From positions 1 through 47,269 of the forward strand of contig NZ_NKHG01000108.1 of assembly GCF_002744245.1 (NCBI RefSeq): a stretch of 47,269 bases of DNA. Reading direction: 5' to 3'. Source of the stretch: Bacillus pumilus. Lineage in GTDB: Bacteria > Bacillota > Bacilli > Bacillales > Bacillaceae. The notes beneath the pieces are model-generated. The model was given only the letters and a program-made list of their open reading frames with translations, did not search any database and was not told the DNA's origin. The position numbers and the translations under genes are program-made. This document shows positions 33,393 through 43,086 of this stretch, in pieces (the first letter of the stretch is position 1; every line of letters starts with the position of its first letter).

Positions 33393-34784
33393 CTATTGGT
33401 TGATTTGTTCACCATTAATCATGACTTTCTGAAAAGATGGAGACACCGCATGCTCTAAAGAAAGTGGGTACGTGACATCATCAATGACACAATTTTTCAT
33501 TTTAAAGTGTGTAACTGGGGAGTGCGAGTAAGCTGCTATTTTCACCCCATATCGCCCGCCTCTGCTTTTTAGCCCTTCTATTTCAATATGACGAACTACA
33601 GGACGGTGAGGTCCTGCATCCCCTTCCTCGTACATCATATCAATACAGACGACATCATGCTTTAAGCTTTTGACTGTATTGTTTTTAAAATAAATGTGTT
33701 CAATGGTACCGCCTCTGACAGAATTGGTTTTGATGCGCAGTGCTCGATCGAGGTTTGGACTGTCCATGATATTATCCTCTGCGTATACATACCTTACCCC
33801 GCCAGAAATTTCACTGCCTATCGTCACTCCGCCGTGTCCATCACGCATTTCATTTCTACGAATGACAATGTTTTCAGATGGGACCCCGATTCTCCTGCCG
33901 TCCTCGTTTCTGCCAGATTTAATCGCAATACAATCATCGCCATTATCAAAATAACAATTTTCAATGAGTACATTCCGGCAAGACTCTGGATTCACTCCGT
34001 CAGTGTTTGGTCCATGCCCAATGATATTGACTCCGCGGACGATGACGTTTTCACTTAGAACTGGATGAATTTGCCACATCGGTGAATCCTTCACTGTCAC
34101 TCCTTCAATGAGAACATGTTGACATTGGTATGGCTGGATAAAGCTCGACCTTAAATAATGCCCTTCACCAAAAACCCTTTCTTCCACCGGTATTCTTTTT
34201 TCAGCCATCTCAAACAGAAGGTGTCGATCGTGATCCTGAGAAGGCTGACCATTCGTTCCATACTTCCATGGCCACCAATGATGCTCATCACCTCTGCCAT
34301 CAAGCGTTCCAGCTCCTGTAATGGCAATGTTTTCTGCATGATGGGCATAAATAAGCGGTGAATAATTATAAAGCTCAATTCCTTCATATCTTGTCAGTAC
34401 AAGCGGAAGGTAATGGTGCGGGTCTTGGCTGAACTTCACATATGCGTTCTTATGCAAATGAAGCTCTACATTGCTTTTCAATTCCAGGGCTCCTGTCATA
34501 AATGTCCCTTCAGGAATGAGCACACGCCCTCCTTTCAAACGATGCGCATCATCAATTGCGGACTGAATGGCATTTGTTGAAAGCTCTACCCCTTTCGCAT
34601 CTGCGCCATAATGAATCACATTGAATTCGCGATCGGGGAACATCGGCGCTTTAATCTGTTTTAACACTTGTTCCATTCCATTCACTTTTTTATCTTTCTT
34701 CCCTTGCTTTGCTAAACGAGCGATTCCAATTCCTGTTAGTGCTGTTCCTGCTGTGATATAAATCAAATCCCGTTTTTTAGACAT
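33393..34784 (-). CDS. GH28 polygalacturonase-family glycosidase
   Basis: A 463-residue glycoside hydrolase of family 28, a right-handed beta-helix. The active-site motifs are all present: NTDG, GDDC in NGDDCIAIKSG, GHGG and RIK. It should release galacturonate from pectic (oligo)saccharides. The N-terminus has only one short hydrophobic stretch (about 8-22) after MSKKRD and no clear cleavage site, so it is either membrane-anchored or cytoplasmic; Arg/Lys-rich sequence follows. Last gene of the uxa operon, 20 bp after uxaA. Rhamnogalacturonan or xylogalacturonan could also be the substrate. Confidence 0.88.
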   Translation of the reverse strand: MSKKRDLIYITAGTALTGIGIARLAKQGKKDKKVNGMEQVLKQIKAPMFPDREFNVIHYGADAKGVELSTNAIQSAIDDAHRLKGGRVLIPEGTFMTGALELKSNVELHLHKNAYVKFSQDPHHYLPLVLTRYEGIELYNYSPLIYAHHAENIAITGAGTLDGRGDEHHWWPWKYGTNGQPSQDHDRHLLFEMAEKRIPVEERVFGEGHYLRSSFIQPYQCQHVLIEGVTVKDSPMWQIHPVLSENVIVRGVNIIGHGPNTDGVNPESCRNVLIENCYFDNGDDCIAIKSGRNEDGRRIGVPSENIVIRRNEMRDGHGGVTIGSEISGGVRYVYAEDNIMDSPNLDRALRIKTNSVRGGTIEHIYFKNNTVKSLKHDVVCIDMMYEEGDAGPHRPVVRHIEIEGLKSRGGRYGVKIAAYSHSPVTHFKMKNCVIDDVTYPLSLEHAVSPSFQKVMINGEQINQ

Positions 34785-34804
34785 TTCCTCATCCCCCAGT
34801 CGCC

Positions 34805-36298
34805 TTAAAGTGTGACACCTGTTTTAAAAATGGCCAGCTCTCTAAAATTGTTTTTTTCGTGATTTAATAACTTGCCACTCGCTACGTCAATGACAGTTGA
34901 AATAAATTTTTCTAGCACAACATCTTCAGATATATCCTCCAAAAGTTCTCCAGCATTAAAGTCAATCCAGTGTTTTTTTGTTTCATATAAGGCGGTATTG
35001 GTTGATACCTTCATTGTTGGGACAAATGTGCCAAACGGTGTCCCTCTGCCTGTTGTAAAGAGCACCAACTGACAGCCAGACGCTGCAAGGGCGGATGAAG
35101 CAACTAGATCATTACCAGGCGCACTTAATAAATTTAGGCCTTTTCGTTTCAGCAGTTCTCCGTATTTCAAAACATCTTTAATGCCAGAAGTACCCGCCTT
35201 TTGTGTACAGCCGAGAGATTTATCTTCTAATGTCGAAATTCCACCTGCTTTATTTCCCGGGGAAGGATTTTCATATACTGGCTGCCGATGGTCCAGAAAG
35301 TATTGTTTAAAATCATTGATCATTTCCACAATATTGTCGAATGTCGCTTCTGATTCCGCTCTCTCCATTAAGATTGTTTCGGCACCAAACATTTCAGGTA
35401 CTTCCGTTAACACCGTTGTTCCGCCTTGGGCCACAATAAAATCGGACAGCCTGCCTAAAAGTGGATTTGCAGTAATGCCAGAGAATCCATCTGATCCTCC
35501 GCACTTCAAGCCGATTTTCAGCTCAGACAACGGAATGTCTTCACGCTGATCTTCTTTCGCCGCTTCATAAATTTCTTTGAGTAAAGTGACTCCTGATTCA
35601 ATTTCATCCCCTACTTCTTGGCTTCTTAAAAATTTCACCCTCGCTCGGTCATACTCCCCTAATGTCGACTGGAAATCCTCAATGTCATTGTTTTCACAAC
35701 CAAGCCCTAGGACGAGCACCCCTCCAGCATTTGGATGCTTCACGGCATTTTGTAAAATGGTTTTTGTATTTTCATGATCGTCTCCAAGCTGTGAGCATCC
35801 ATAATTGTGCTTTAATACAAGAGCCGTTTCAAAAGGATGGATGTTTCCGCCCAATTCAGCGGTGAATATTTGGATGATTTGATCGGCGATACCATTAACG
35901 CAGCCGACTGTTGGGACGATCCAAAGCTCATTTCGTATGCCACTTGAACCATTCTTTCGTTTATAGCCCTTAAATGTCAGATTCATTTTTTCATAGGGGT
36001 TTTCCGTTAAAGAAGGCTGATATTCGTAATCGAGCTTGCCTGATAGATTGGTTTTGATATTATGCGTATGCACCCATTCTCCGGCTGAAATTGCAGTGGT
36101 TGCATGACCAATCGGGTAGCCATATTTGATGATATTCTCTCTTTGCTCGATATCAACTAAAGCAAATTTATGACCTTTAGCGACGGTTTCTTTTAAAACG
36201 ACTGTATGTCCTTGGTGCTGCATTTCCTCACCCTGCTCAAGCACTTTTAAAGCAATACCTACATTATCTGAAGGGTGAATCACAATAAAATCTTTCAT
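34805..36298 (-). CDS. uxaA: Altronate dehydratase UxaA
   Basis: A 497-residue altronate dehydratase (UxaA/GarD family) that converts D-altronate to 2-keto-3-deoxygluconate in galacturonate catabolism. The N-terminal SAF-like part (HPSDNVGIALK...) is followed by the catalytic domain with HNYGCSQLGDD, GLGCENND, GLKCGGSDGFSG and TTGRGTPFG, typical of the iron-dependent family. The ATG overlaps the uxaB stop by 4 bp, with GGGGGAGAAGG before it. Confidence 0.94.
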   Translation of the reverse strand: MKDFIVIHPSDNVGIALKVLEQGEEMQHQGHTVVLKETVAKGHKFALVDIEQRENIIKYGYPIGHATTAISAGEWVHTHNIKTNLSGKLDYEYQPSLTENPYEKMNLTFKGYKRKNGSSGIRNELWIVPTVGCVNGIADQIIQIFTAELGGNIHPFETALVLKHNYGCSQLGDDHENTKTILQNAVKHPNAGGVLVLGLGCENNDIEDFQSTLGEYDRARVKFLRSQEVGDEIESGVTLLKEIYEAAKEDQREDIPLSELKIGLKCGGSDGFSGITANPLLGRLSDFIVAQGGTTVLTEVPEMFGAETILMERAESEATFDNIVEMINDFKQYFLDHRQPVYENPSPGNKAGGISTLEDKSLGCTQKAGTSGIKDVLKYGELLKRKGLNLLSAPGNDLVASSALAASGCQLVLFTTGRGTPFGTFVPTMKVSTNTALYETKKHWIDFNAGELLEDISEDVVLEKFISTVIDVASGKLLNHEKNNFRELAIFKTGVTL

Positions 36299-37752
36299 GC
36301 CTTCTCCCCCTGACTTTCAAATTGATGATGCAAGATTCGGTGAACAGCAGCTCTCATTCCATGCTCATATATGAAGGCAAGCTGCTCGGCTACCGCTTGA
36401 CTCAATCCTTCTATATCTGTTACATTCATCCCCCATAATTGCTCGTTTGAAAGCAGGCGATCAGTGATTGATTCATAGGAAAGATTCTCGTCTTCACAAG
36501 CTTCCTTCATCACAGTCATCACAGTCTCATCATCCTTTACCTGATCTGCACTTTCCCTGTAAAAGTAAATGAGACTGCTAAGTGAAAAGACAAGCTTCAC
36601 TGGCAGCTGTTTTTTTAGCTCGACATAATCCATTAAGGACGAGAGAATACGTGCCCGAAACTTGGATATCCCATTCAAAGCAATATCCAGCAATTGATGC
36701 TTCACATATGGATTGCAAAAACGATCCCAAACGGATTGTGTATAAAGTAAAAGCTCATCCTCAGGAAGCTTCAGACCTGGCAGTACTTCCTCCTCAAGCA
36801 TATTTCGGATGAACGGACCAACATGCTCATCATCTACAGCTTCTTTTACGGTTTCTAAACCACACGAATAGGCAATCGGCACCATCGCTGTATGTGCACC
36901 GTTTAGAATGCGTACCTTACTCATTCGGTAAGGGCCAATATCCTCCACAAAGAGCACGTTTAGTCCCGCTTCTTGAAAGGGGAGCTCTTTTTGAACAAAC
37001 GCAGGCGCTTCAATGACAAACAGATGATAATACTCTGCCGTGACAAGCAATTCGTCGATATAGCCTTCTTCCTTTTGCACGACCTCAGCAGCATCCTTAG
37101 AAAACCCTGGGACAATCCGATCAACAAGCGTATTACAAAACGTATTAGCTTTCTTCAGCCAAGTAACAAAGGCATGCGGAAGATCCCACTCAGCTGCCAT
37201 GGCGATCACATATTCTTTTAATCGATCACCGTTGTGTTCGATCAATTCACAAGGCAGGATGATCAGCCCCTTTTTCTCATCTCCAGAGAATGCTTTAAAC
37301 CGGTGATACAAGAAGGCTGTCAGTTTTCCTGGAAAACTTGCCTGCGGTCTGTCTTCTAACCGATCCTCTTTTCTTAACACAAGTCCCGCCTCTGTTGTAT
37401 TAGAAAAGACGAAGCGCAGATCAGGATTTTCAGCTACATGTAAAAAGGCTTCGTAATCTGTATACGTACTGATTCCCCTGCTAATGGATTGGATGATCAT
37501 ACGTTCGTTCATCTCTTTTTGGTCATGAAAGCCCTGAATACATAAAGTGTACAAGCCATTTTGTTCATTTAAAGCGTTGACTGATCCTTTTCGAGGAGGA
37601 ACAACAACGGCTCTTCCTTTAAAATCTGTGCAGTCATTCAGCTTCTGAATGTGCCAGTTGATAAATCCACGCATAAAATTCCCTTCACCGATTTGCAAAA
37701 TCGTTTCTGGATACTCAGCCGTCGGGTATACTGCTTTGGATAATCGTTTCAA
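36295..37752 (-). CDS. uxaB: Tagaturonate reductase UxaB
   Basis: A 485-residue long-chain dehydrogenase of the mannitol/altronate family; it reduces tagaturonate to altronate with NADH. The conserved IGEGNFMRGFINWHI near the N-terminus and the catalytic-region KVRILNGAHTAMVPIAYSCG are visible. The open frame starts at GTG 37782, but TTG 37752 lies 9 nt after GGGAGG and gives MKRLSKAVYP, so it is preferred. It follows the LacI-type gene and overlaps uxaA. Confidence 0.93.
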   Translation of the reverse strand: MKRLSKAVYPTAEYPETILQIGEGNFMRGFINWHIQKLNDCTDFKGRAVVVPPRKGSVNALNEQNGLYTLCIQGFHDQKEMNERMIIQSISRGISTYTDYEAFLHVAENPDLRFVFSNTTEAGLVLRKEDRLEDRPQASFPGKLTAFLYHRFKAFSGDEKKGLIILPCELIEHNGDRLKEYVIAMAAEWDLPHAFVTWLKKANTFCNTLVDRIVPGFSKDAAEVVQKEEGYIDELLVTAEYYHLFVIEAPAFVQKELPFQEAGLNVLFVEDIGPYRMSKVRILNGAHTAMVPIAYSCGLETVKEAVDDEHVGPFIRNMLEEEVLPGLKLPEDELLLYTQSVWDRFCNPYVKHQLLDIALNGISKFRARILSSLMDYVELKKQLPVKLVFSLSSLIYFYRESADQVKDDETVMTVMKEACEDENLSYESITDRLLSNEQLWGMNVTDIEGLSQAVAEQLAFIYEHGMRAAVHRILHHQFESQGEKA

Positions 37753-37813
37753 ATCGTTTTCCCTCCCTGTTGTTTTTTGCACACGTGAACATTTTTACTT
37801 AAGAAGGTGCTGA

Positions 37814-38824
37814 TTATCGCACCTTTTTGACTGAATTTCTGATCATCAGCTCTGTGTGTACATACACTTTTTCCATATGATCTTCTTCATGCACTTCACC
37901 ATTTATGACGGAAAGGATGGCTTCTGCACCAAGCGCGCACATTTTTTCGATCGGCTTTTTTACCGTTGTCAGTGCAGGCGTGGTATAGGATGAAAATGTA
38001 ATGTCATCAAAACCGATGATAGAGATATCGCCTGGACACGTTTTACCTTTTGCAAACAAAGCATTCATCGCACCAATGGCCATGTCATCGTTTGAGCAAA
38101 AAAGGGCGGTTGGCGGATGATCAAGAGCCAGCAAAGCTTCCATTGATTCATAGCCGCTTTTCATGTGATAGTCACCTTTGAACATATATTCTTTCTTCAT
38201 TGGCACATGATGATCAATTAACGCTTGTAGAAAGCCAGCTTTTCTTTCCTGAGTCGATTTAAAGCCTTCTTTCCCTTCAATGATGGCGATCTGTTCATGA
38301 CCTTGCTGAATAAAATAGTGTGCCGCTTGGTATGCACCTTGACTATCATCAGCTAATATATTCATCACTTCATTACTTTCCACACGGCGATTCAGCACAA
38401 TGATGGGAATGCCCTGTTTTTTCACATGATGGATAAACGCTTCATCATGCTCACTTTGGCTCATGAGCAAAATGCCATCATAGCGTTGTTTATGAATGGT
38501 TGTGTAATCGTGAAAGTCATCAATTCCTCTTACAAATAGATTATAGTGCTCTGTCATCACACTGTTGACACCTTTTAACGCATCCACGAAGAAGCTTGAG
38601 GACGTGCCTTCTGTTAAACTCGTAAAAAACAGACCGATTGTAAAGGATTTTTGTGATACAAGGCCTCTGGCATGGACATTCGGTGAATAATTCAGCTGTT
38701 TTGCAATCGACAAAATCTTTTGTTTTGTTTTTTCTTTAATAAAAGGACTGTTATTTAAAGCCCTTGATACCGTGGTATGAGAGACGTTTGCCAATTTTGC
38801 TATGTCTTTGATTGTGACTGTCAT
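37814..38824 (-). CDS. exuR: LacI-family regulator of galacturonate catabolism
   Basis: A 336-residue LacI/GalR repressor. The N-terminal helix-turn-helix (TIKDIAKLANVSHTTVSRALNNS) and hinge are followed by a periplasmic-binding-like effector domain ending in the usual HTELMIRNSV. The start at 38824 is set by AAAGGCGG; the frame extends to 38854. Its place within the uxa operon makes it the local regulator, like ExuR of B. subtilis; a uronate intermediate is the likely inducer. Confidence 0.85.
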   Translation of the reverse strand: MTVTIKDIAKLANVSHTTVSRALNNSPFIKEKTKQKILSIAKQLNYSPNVHARGLVSQKSFTIGLFFTSLTEGTSSSFFVDALKGVNSVMTEHYNLFVRGIDDFHDYTTIHKQRYDGILLMSQSEHDEAFIHHVKKQGIPIIVLNRRVESNEVMNILADDSQGAYQAAHYFIQQGHEQIAIIEGKEGFKSTQERKAGFLQALIDHHVPMKKEYMFKGDYHMKSGYESMEALLALDHPPTALFCSNDDMAIGAMNALFAKGKTCPGDISIIGFDDITFSSYTTPALTTVKKPIEKMCALGAEAILSVINGEVHEEDHMEKVYVHTELMIRNSVKKVR

Positions 38825-38861
38825 GCTATTCCGCCTTTTATTATTTTTAACCATCTTATCA

Positions 38862-38878
38862 TAAAACCGCTTTCATTA
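38862..38878 (-). promoter_or_regulatory. Possible cre site between uxaC and exuR
   Basis: On the minus strand ATGAAAGCGGTTTTA differs from the cre consensus by one base. It may give extra CcpA control inside the operon; the match is moderate. Confidence 0.35.
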
Positions 38879-38892
38879 TTCTACCTTTTTCT

Positions 38893-40329
38893 TCATGTGA
38901 TCTTGCTTTTATGCGGTAGCTGCTTTGCACGGTCAAATTGAAAATATTGTTTTGCATTTTCATAGCTGATTCCCTTCACGATTTCCCCTAGCAGCGAGAG
39001 ATCATTGGGTACTTCTCCTTTTTCTACCCAATTTCCAATAATGTCGCAGAACAGTCTGCGGAAATATTCATGCCTTGTATACGACAGAAAGCTTCGTGAA
39101 TCTGTCAGCATACCAATAAAACGGCTGATGAGTCCGATACTGGAAAGAGCCATCATCTGCTCTGTCATTCCTTGCTTCGTATCATTAAACCACCAAGCCG
39201 TGCCGTGCTGGATTTTCCCAGGCGTCTCTCCATCTTGAAAGCTTCCAGCTAACGTTGAAATTACTACATTGTCTCTTGGATTCAAGGAATAGAGAATGGT
39301 TTTTGGCAGCGCATGTTCTTGTTCTAACCGATCTAATATTCGGCAAAGGGGCTTTGCAATGTCCTCATCATTCATCGCATCATATCCCGTATCTGGTCCA
39401 AGCCGCTCAAACATTTTCCTATTGTTGTTTCTGAGTGCATTGATATGAAGTTGCATTGCCCAACCACGCTTACAGTATGCTTTACCTAGCACGATGAATG
39501 TCTGCGTTTTAAATTGAACCTTCTCTTCTTCCGTCAATGGATGCCCAGACAGCCTTTTATAAAATATAACTTCAACTTCCTCTTCAGTCGCTTCTTCATA
39601 CGTCATTTCATTGATGGCGTGATCTGAGATCAAGCAGCCCTGTTCATGGAAAAAGTCAATTCTCTTTTCGAGCGCTTTTAAAAAATCTGAATAGGACTCT
39701 ATTGGTGTGGCTGAAACTTCTGCCAGCTGACGAACATACTCTATAAACAGATCATTCGTTATATCCAGTGCCTTATCTGGCCGAAACCCTGGCAACACTT
39801 GCACAGAAAACCCTTCTTCCCGCAGTTTTTGGTGATAATGCAGCGAATCGATTGGATCGTCTGTTGTCACAACCGTTTCAACGTTTGATTTGACAATGAA
39901 GTCTCTCGCACCAAACCCTTCTTCCTGCAGCTTCTCATTTACTTTTCTCCAGACGATGTCTGCGTTCTCTTCATTCAAAAGTTCTTCTACTCCAAAATAT
40001 CGCCTTAGCTCTAGATGAGTCCAGTGATAGAGAGGATTTCCTATGGTCATTGGAACGGTCCTTGCCCATGCTAAAAACTTCTCATAATCTGATGCATCTC
40101 CTGTTACGTGCGTTTCGGGTATACCATTAGCTCTCATGGCGCGCCATTTGTAATGATCTCCATAAAGCCATGCTTCGGTTATATTTTGGAATGTTTTATT
40201 TTCATAGATTTCTTGTGGACTTAAATGACAATGGTAATCTATAATCGGAAGGTCCTTTGCAAACTCGTGGTATAGCTTTTCCGCCGTTTGACTGTTTAAT
40301 AAAAACTGCTCATCTAAAAAGGCTTTCAT
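38893..40329 (-). CDS. uxaC: Glucuronate/galacturonate isomerase UxaC
   Basis: A 478-residue uronate isomerase, an amidohydrolase-fold enzyme converting D-galacturonate to tagaturonate (and D-glucuronate to fructuronate). The N-terminal metal motif DYHCHL and AMQLHINALRNNN, together with ILYSLNPRDN and the WWFNDTKQGM segment, are typical. TTG and ATG codons are adjacent; ATG 40329 is taken, a few bases after GGGGGAG. First gene of the operon, behind the double-operator promoter. Confidence 0.94.
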   Translation of the reverse strand: MKAFLDEQFLLNSQTAEKLYHEFAKDLPIIDYHCHLSPQEIYENKTFQNITEAWLYGDHYKWRAMRANGIPETHVTGDASDYEKFLAWARTVPMTIGNPLYHWTHLELRRYFGVEELLNEENADIVWRKVNEKLQEEGFGARDFIVKSNVETVVTTDDPIDSLHYHQKLREEGFSVQVLPGFRPDKALDITNDLFIEYVRQLAEVSATPIESYSDFLKALEKRIDFFHEQGCLISDHAINEMTYEEATEEEVEVIFYKRLSGHPLTEEEKVQFKTQTFIVLGKAYCKRGWAMQLHINALRNNNRKMFERLGPDTGYDAMNDEDIAKPLCRILDRLEQEHALPKTILYSLNPRDNVVISTLAGSFQDGETPGKIQHGTAWWFNDTKQGMTEQMMALSSIGLISRFIGMLTDSRSFLSYTRHEYFRRLFCDIIGNWVEKGEVPNDLSLLGEIVKGISYENAKQYFQFDRAKQLPHKSKIT

Positions 40330-40366
40330 CAAACTCCCCCATCTCTCCTATATAATGAAAATTAAT

Positions 40367-40382
40367 TTGTTCACGTTAACAA
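40367..40382. promoter_or_regulatory. LacI-type operator of the uxa operon (downstream site)
   Basis: TTGTTCACGTTAACAA is a near-perfect palindrome with the central CG typical of LacI-family sites. It lies just after the -10 hexamer of uxaC, where repressor would block transcription. Its centre is 21 bp, two helical turns, from the site at 40388. Confidence 0.65.
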
Positions 40383-40386
40383 TTTT

Positions 40387-40415
40387 ATTGTAATCGTTTA
40401 CAAAATTGATTTCAA
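40387..40415 (-). promoter_or_regulatory. Sigma-A promoter of the uxa operon
   Basis: On the minus strand TTGAAA (40410-40415) and TACAAT (40387-40392) with a 17-bp spacer. The cre/operator palindrome overlaps the -10 and the spacer. Confidence 0.7.
40388..40403. promoter_or_regulatory. Cre or LacI-type operator over the uxaC -10
   Basis: TTGTAATCGTTTACAA is palindromic around TCG/CGA and fits the full cre consensus WTGNAANCGNWNNCW. It overlaps the spacer and -10, so CcpA or the LacI-type regulator bound here would repress. Confidence 0.65.
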
Positions 40416-40426
40416 TCCTAAAATAG

Positions 40427-40465
40427 GAAAAAACGATCTCCTTTTAGCAAAGAAAATCGTTTTTT
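40427..40465 (-). terminator. yvrHG terminator
   Basis: On the minus strand AACGAT ... ATCGTT with inner TTTCTTT/AAAAGGAG pairing forms a long stem followed by six T, directly after the yvrG stop. Confidence 0.75.
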
Positions 40466-40467
40466 GG

Positions 40468-42222
40468 CTATTTTACAGATGATGATTTTTTTAGGATAAT
40501 CGCAATAGTTGTTCCTGCACCTAGTTCACTTTCAACTTGAATATCTCCGTCATGTAGTAAGACGAGCTCTTTTGCAATCGCCAGCCCGAGCCCTGTTCCA
40601 TTCGTTGGATCATTCGTATTTGTCCCTCTGTAGTAGCGGTTAAATAAGTGATCAACAGTTTCTTGTGCCATTCCGCGTCCGTTGTCTTTCATTTCGATTC
40701 GAACTTCCTCATTTGTTTCAGATAAGGTAGCTGTAATATGAGTTCCTTTCTGGTTATGCTTGACAGCATTCGCTAGCAGGTTCTCAATGACTCGTCTGAA
40801 CCAAGCCTTGTCGATCTCAAACATGACACCATCTGTTTGATCTTCAAAAGATGACGGATAATCTTCAGAAAATGAGCTTCTGGAAAACTCGTCCATTATA
40901 GACGCTAAAAATTCACCAAGTTCGACAGGTTTTCGATTAATAGGCAATGCGCCATTTTTCAATCGATACGTGAGGTTTAAATCCTCAATCAAGATCGACA
41001 TGTATTCTGATTTCTCACGAATGACCTGTCCCATTTCCATGACTTCTTCCTTGGACCATTGGTATTGATTGGATTCAAGCATTAGCCCATAGCCGTAAAT
41101 TGCACTAAGTGGCGTTTTCAAATCATGAGACAACCCTGCAATCCATTCTTCCCTTGTGGTTTGAATTTTTCTACGGTTTGCTTCATTCTCTTTTAAAGTA
41201 TGCGTGAGCTGATCCATTGTTTTTAGGATATCTTCAAACAATCGGTATTCTCGCTTAATACGGCCCTTTTTATTTTTACTGATTGGAATCCCTTTTCTAT
41301 TTGTTGGTTCCTGCAATTTATTTCTTGATAAGAAAATTAGCCAGCGAATAATGTGATAGATCGGCAGCCCATATCGATAAGAGTACCATAATGTCATAAC
41401 GATAATAATAGTGAGCGCAAGCCCCGCAATCAGAATGGTTGTATATTGGTTTAACGCCTCTGTCTCTTTATCATAAAGCTCGTCTGGACTGTAAACTTTA
41501 TTTGGCACCGACACGATTATATATAGGTTATTATTCACTTTGATGTAAGAGAGGTCACTTCTAAACTCCCAAGGCTTCGATTGGTACTTTAGCAGTTCAA
41601 CATCCGTTACGTTATTCTTCAAATCGTTTTTAGCTCGGATGCCTTTTAGATATTTTCCTTCTTCATTGAATAGATGCACCGATCCATTCATTCTTTTCAA
41701 AAATTCTTTCGTTTCAAGCGAATATTGAGATAGCGCAGCCAGATTTTTCTCATGCTGCTTGAGATAATTAGCTACCTTTGTGCTGTTCGTTTTAAACCCA
41801 TATAACACGATAAAGCTTTCTTGATCAATCTCAATTGGCCAAAAATACATCTTGTAATCTTTAAATTGTCTTTTTTCAAAAATCCTGATCATTTCATCCT
41901 TTTGATAGGATGTTGGAATATTTTTAGGGAGGTGATAGCTATATACATTGTGTTTTTTTGAATCGATCACTTGCAGCCAGCCGTCACGTTTTTTCACTGC
42001 TTGTTTGAGCTGATCATCGGCTTCCATTTTTCCATCCTCGTTAAAATAAAGCCAGCTCATGAGTGTATCTCCATCGGCCTTTGTTAAACCGGTTTCGGTC
42101 ATATTCTCATAGTGTTTTTTATAATATAGATTCTCAGAGAATGTATTCCCGATCAGCAGAATTGCAATGACAATAAACATCTGTCCGACAAAGTGAAAGA
42201 AAAGTTTTGTTCGTAAATTCAT
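40468..42222 (-). CDS. yvrG: Sensor histidine kinase YvrG
   Basis: A 584-residue membrane kinase. Two membrane helices (about 7-27 and 253-273) flank a large extracytoplasmic sensor domain. Then come the phospho-acceptor histidine in AGLSHDLKTPLSAIYGYG and an ATPase domain with NLLANAVKHN, DNGRGM and GTGLGLAIAKEL. Size and pairing match YvrG of B. subtilis, which with YvrH controls cell-surface and autolysis-related genes. It lies 3 bp after yvrH on the same transcript. Confidence 0.85.
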   Translation of the reverse strand: MNLRTKLFFHFVGQMFIVIAILLIGNTFSENLYYKKHYENMTETGLTKADGDTLMSWLYFNEDGKMEADDQLKQAVKKRDGWLQVIDSKKHNVYSYHLPKNIPTSYQKDEMIRIFEKRQFKDYKMYFWPIEIDQESFIVLYGFKTNSTKVANYLKQHEKNLAALSQYSLETKEFLKRMNGSVHLFNEEGKYLKGIRAKNDLKNNVTDVELLKYQSKPWEFRSDLSYIKVNNNLYIIVSVPNKVYSPDELYDKETEALNQYTTILIAGLALTIIIVMTLWYSYRYGLPIYHIIRWLIFLSRNKLQEPTNRKGIPISKNKKGRIKREYRLFEDILKTMDQLTHTLKENEANRRKIQTTREEWIAGLSHDLKTPLSAIYGYGLMLESNQYQWSKEEVMEMGQVIREKSEYMSILIEDLNLTYRLKNGALPINRKPVELGEFLASIMDEFSRSSFSEDYPSSFEDQTDGVMFEIDKAWFRRVIENLLANAVKHNQKGTHITATLSETNEEVRIEMKDNGRGMAQETVDHLFNRYYRGTNTNDPTNGTGLGLAIAKELVLLHDGDIQVESELGAGTTIAIILKKSSSVK

Positions 42223-42225
42223 GAA

Positions 42226-42948
42226 TTAATTCAGAACCTTCACAGAATGCGGAATAAATTTATATCCCATACCACGAATCGTCACAATGTATTCGGGCTG
42301 ACTCGGATCTAATTCTATCTTTTCTCTCAGCTTTCGAATATGAACCATGACGGTGTTGTTATCACCATATGATGGGACGCCCCATACTTTCTCGTAGATT
42401 TGATCTTTTGAAAGGACCACATTCGGATGATCACAAAAGTACTTCAGCAAAGATAGAAGCTGAGCAGAGCATGCCGTCACCTCTCCTCTCACTTTCAATT
42501 CAGCTGCATGAGGATGATATGAGAAATGGGCATATTCATATTGGCTGTGAGCCTCTTCTTGCTCCTCCTGTAAGGAGATATATGTTCGGTTTAAGTGAGC
42601 CTTAATTCTGGCCACTAGCTCTAACGGATTAAATGGCTTTGTGATGTAATCGTCTGCCCCTTGTGCAAAGCCGGTCAGTTTATCTACATCAGACGTTCTT
42701 GCAGTTAAATAGAAAATGGGTGCTTTCGTATATTTTCTCATTTCAGGAAGAACATCAAAGCCAGACTTACCAGGCATCATCACATCTAGAAGTAAGAGAT
42801 GGATGTCCTCGTTTTTGACCACATCTAATGCTTCATCTGCATGGTAGGCTTTATAAATATGCTGAAATCCTTCTTTTTTTAATACGCGTTCAACCATTTT
42901 TACAATTGCTTCTTCGTCATCTGCAATCAATATTTTTGCTGTTTCCAC
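42226..42948 (-). CDS. yvrH: Response regulator YvrH
   Basis: A 240-residue OmpR-type regulator, with a receiver domain (Asp55 in LLLLDVMMPG) and a winged-helix DNA-binding domain (VWGVPSYGDNNTVMVHIRKLREKIE). GTG start after AAGGAAAG. It forms a two-component pair with YvrG. In B. subtilis the sigma-O genes yvrI-yvrHa lie next to this system; here the neighbour is fhuC. The signal sensed is not known. Confidence 0.85.
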   Translation of the reverse strand: METAKILIADDEEAIVKMVERVLKKEGFQHIYKAYHADEALDVVKNEDIHLLLLDVMMPGKSGFDVLPEMRKYTKAPIFYLTARTSDVDKLTGFAQGADDYITKPFNPLELVARIKAHLNRTYISLQEEQEEAHSQYEYAHFSYHPHAAELKVRGEVTACSAQLLSLLKYFCDHPNVVLSKDQIYEKVWGVPSYGDNNTVMVHIRKLREKIELDPSQPEYIVTIRGMGYKFIPHSVKVLN

Positions 42949-43086
42949 GCATCTCTTTCCTTTCTAGCTATGATCTCTAACCGTATATTACCATTGTCTA
43001 AAGTAAAAAAGTACCTCTTTTCTGCATAAAAGCGAAAAAATATCAATGGAGAAAATGGTAGCACTAGGAATATTGGAAAACGCAAA

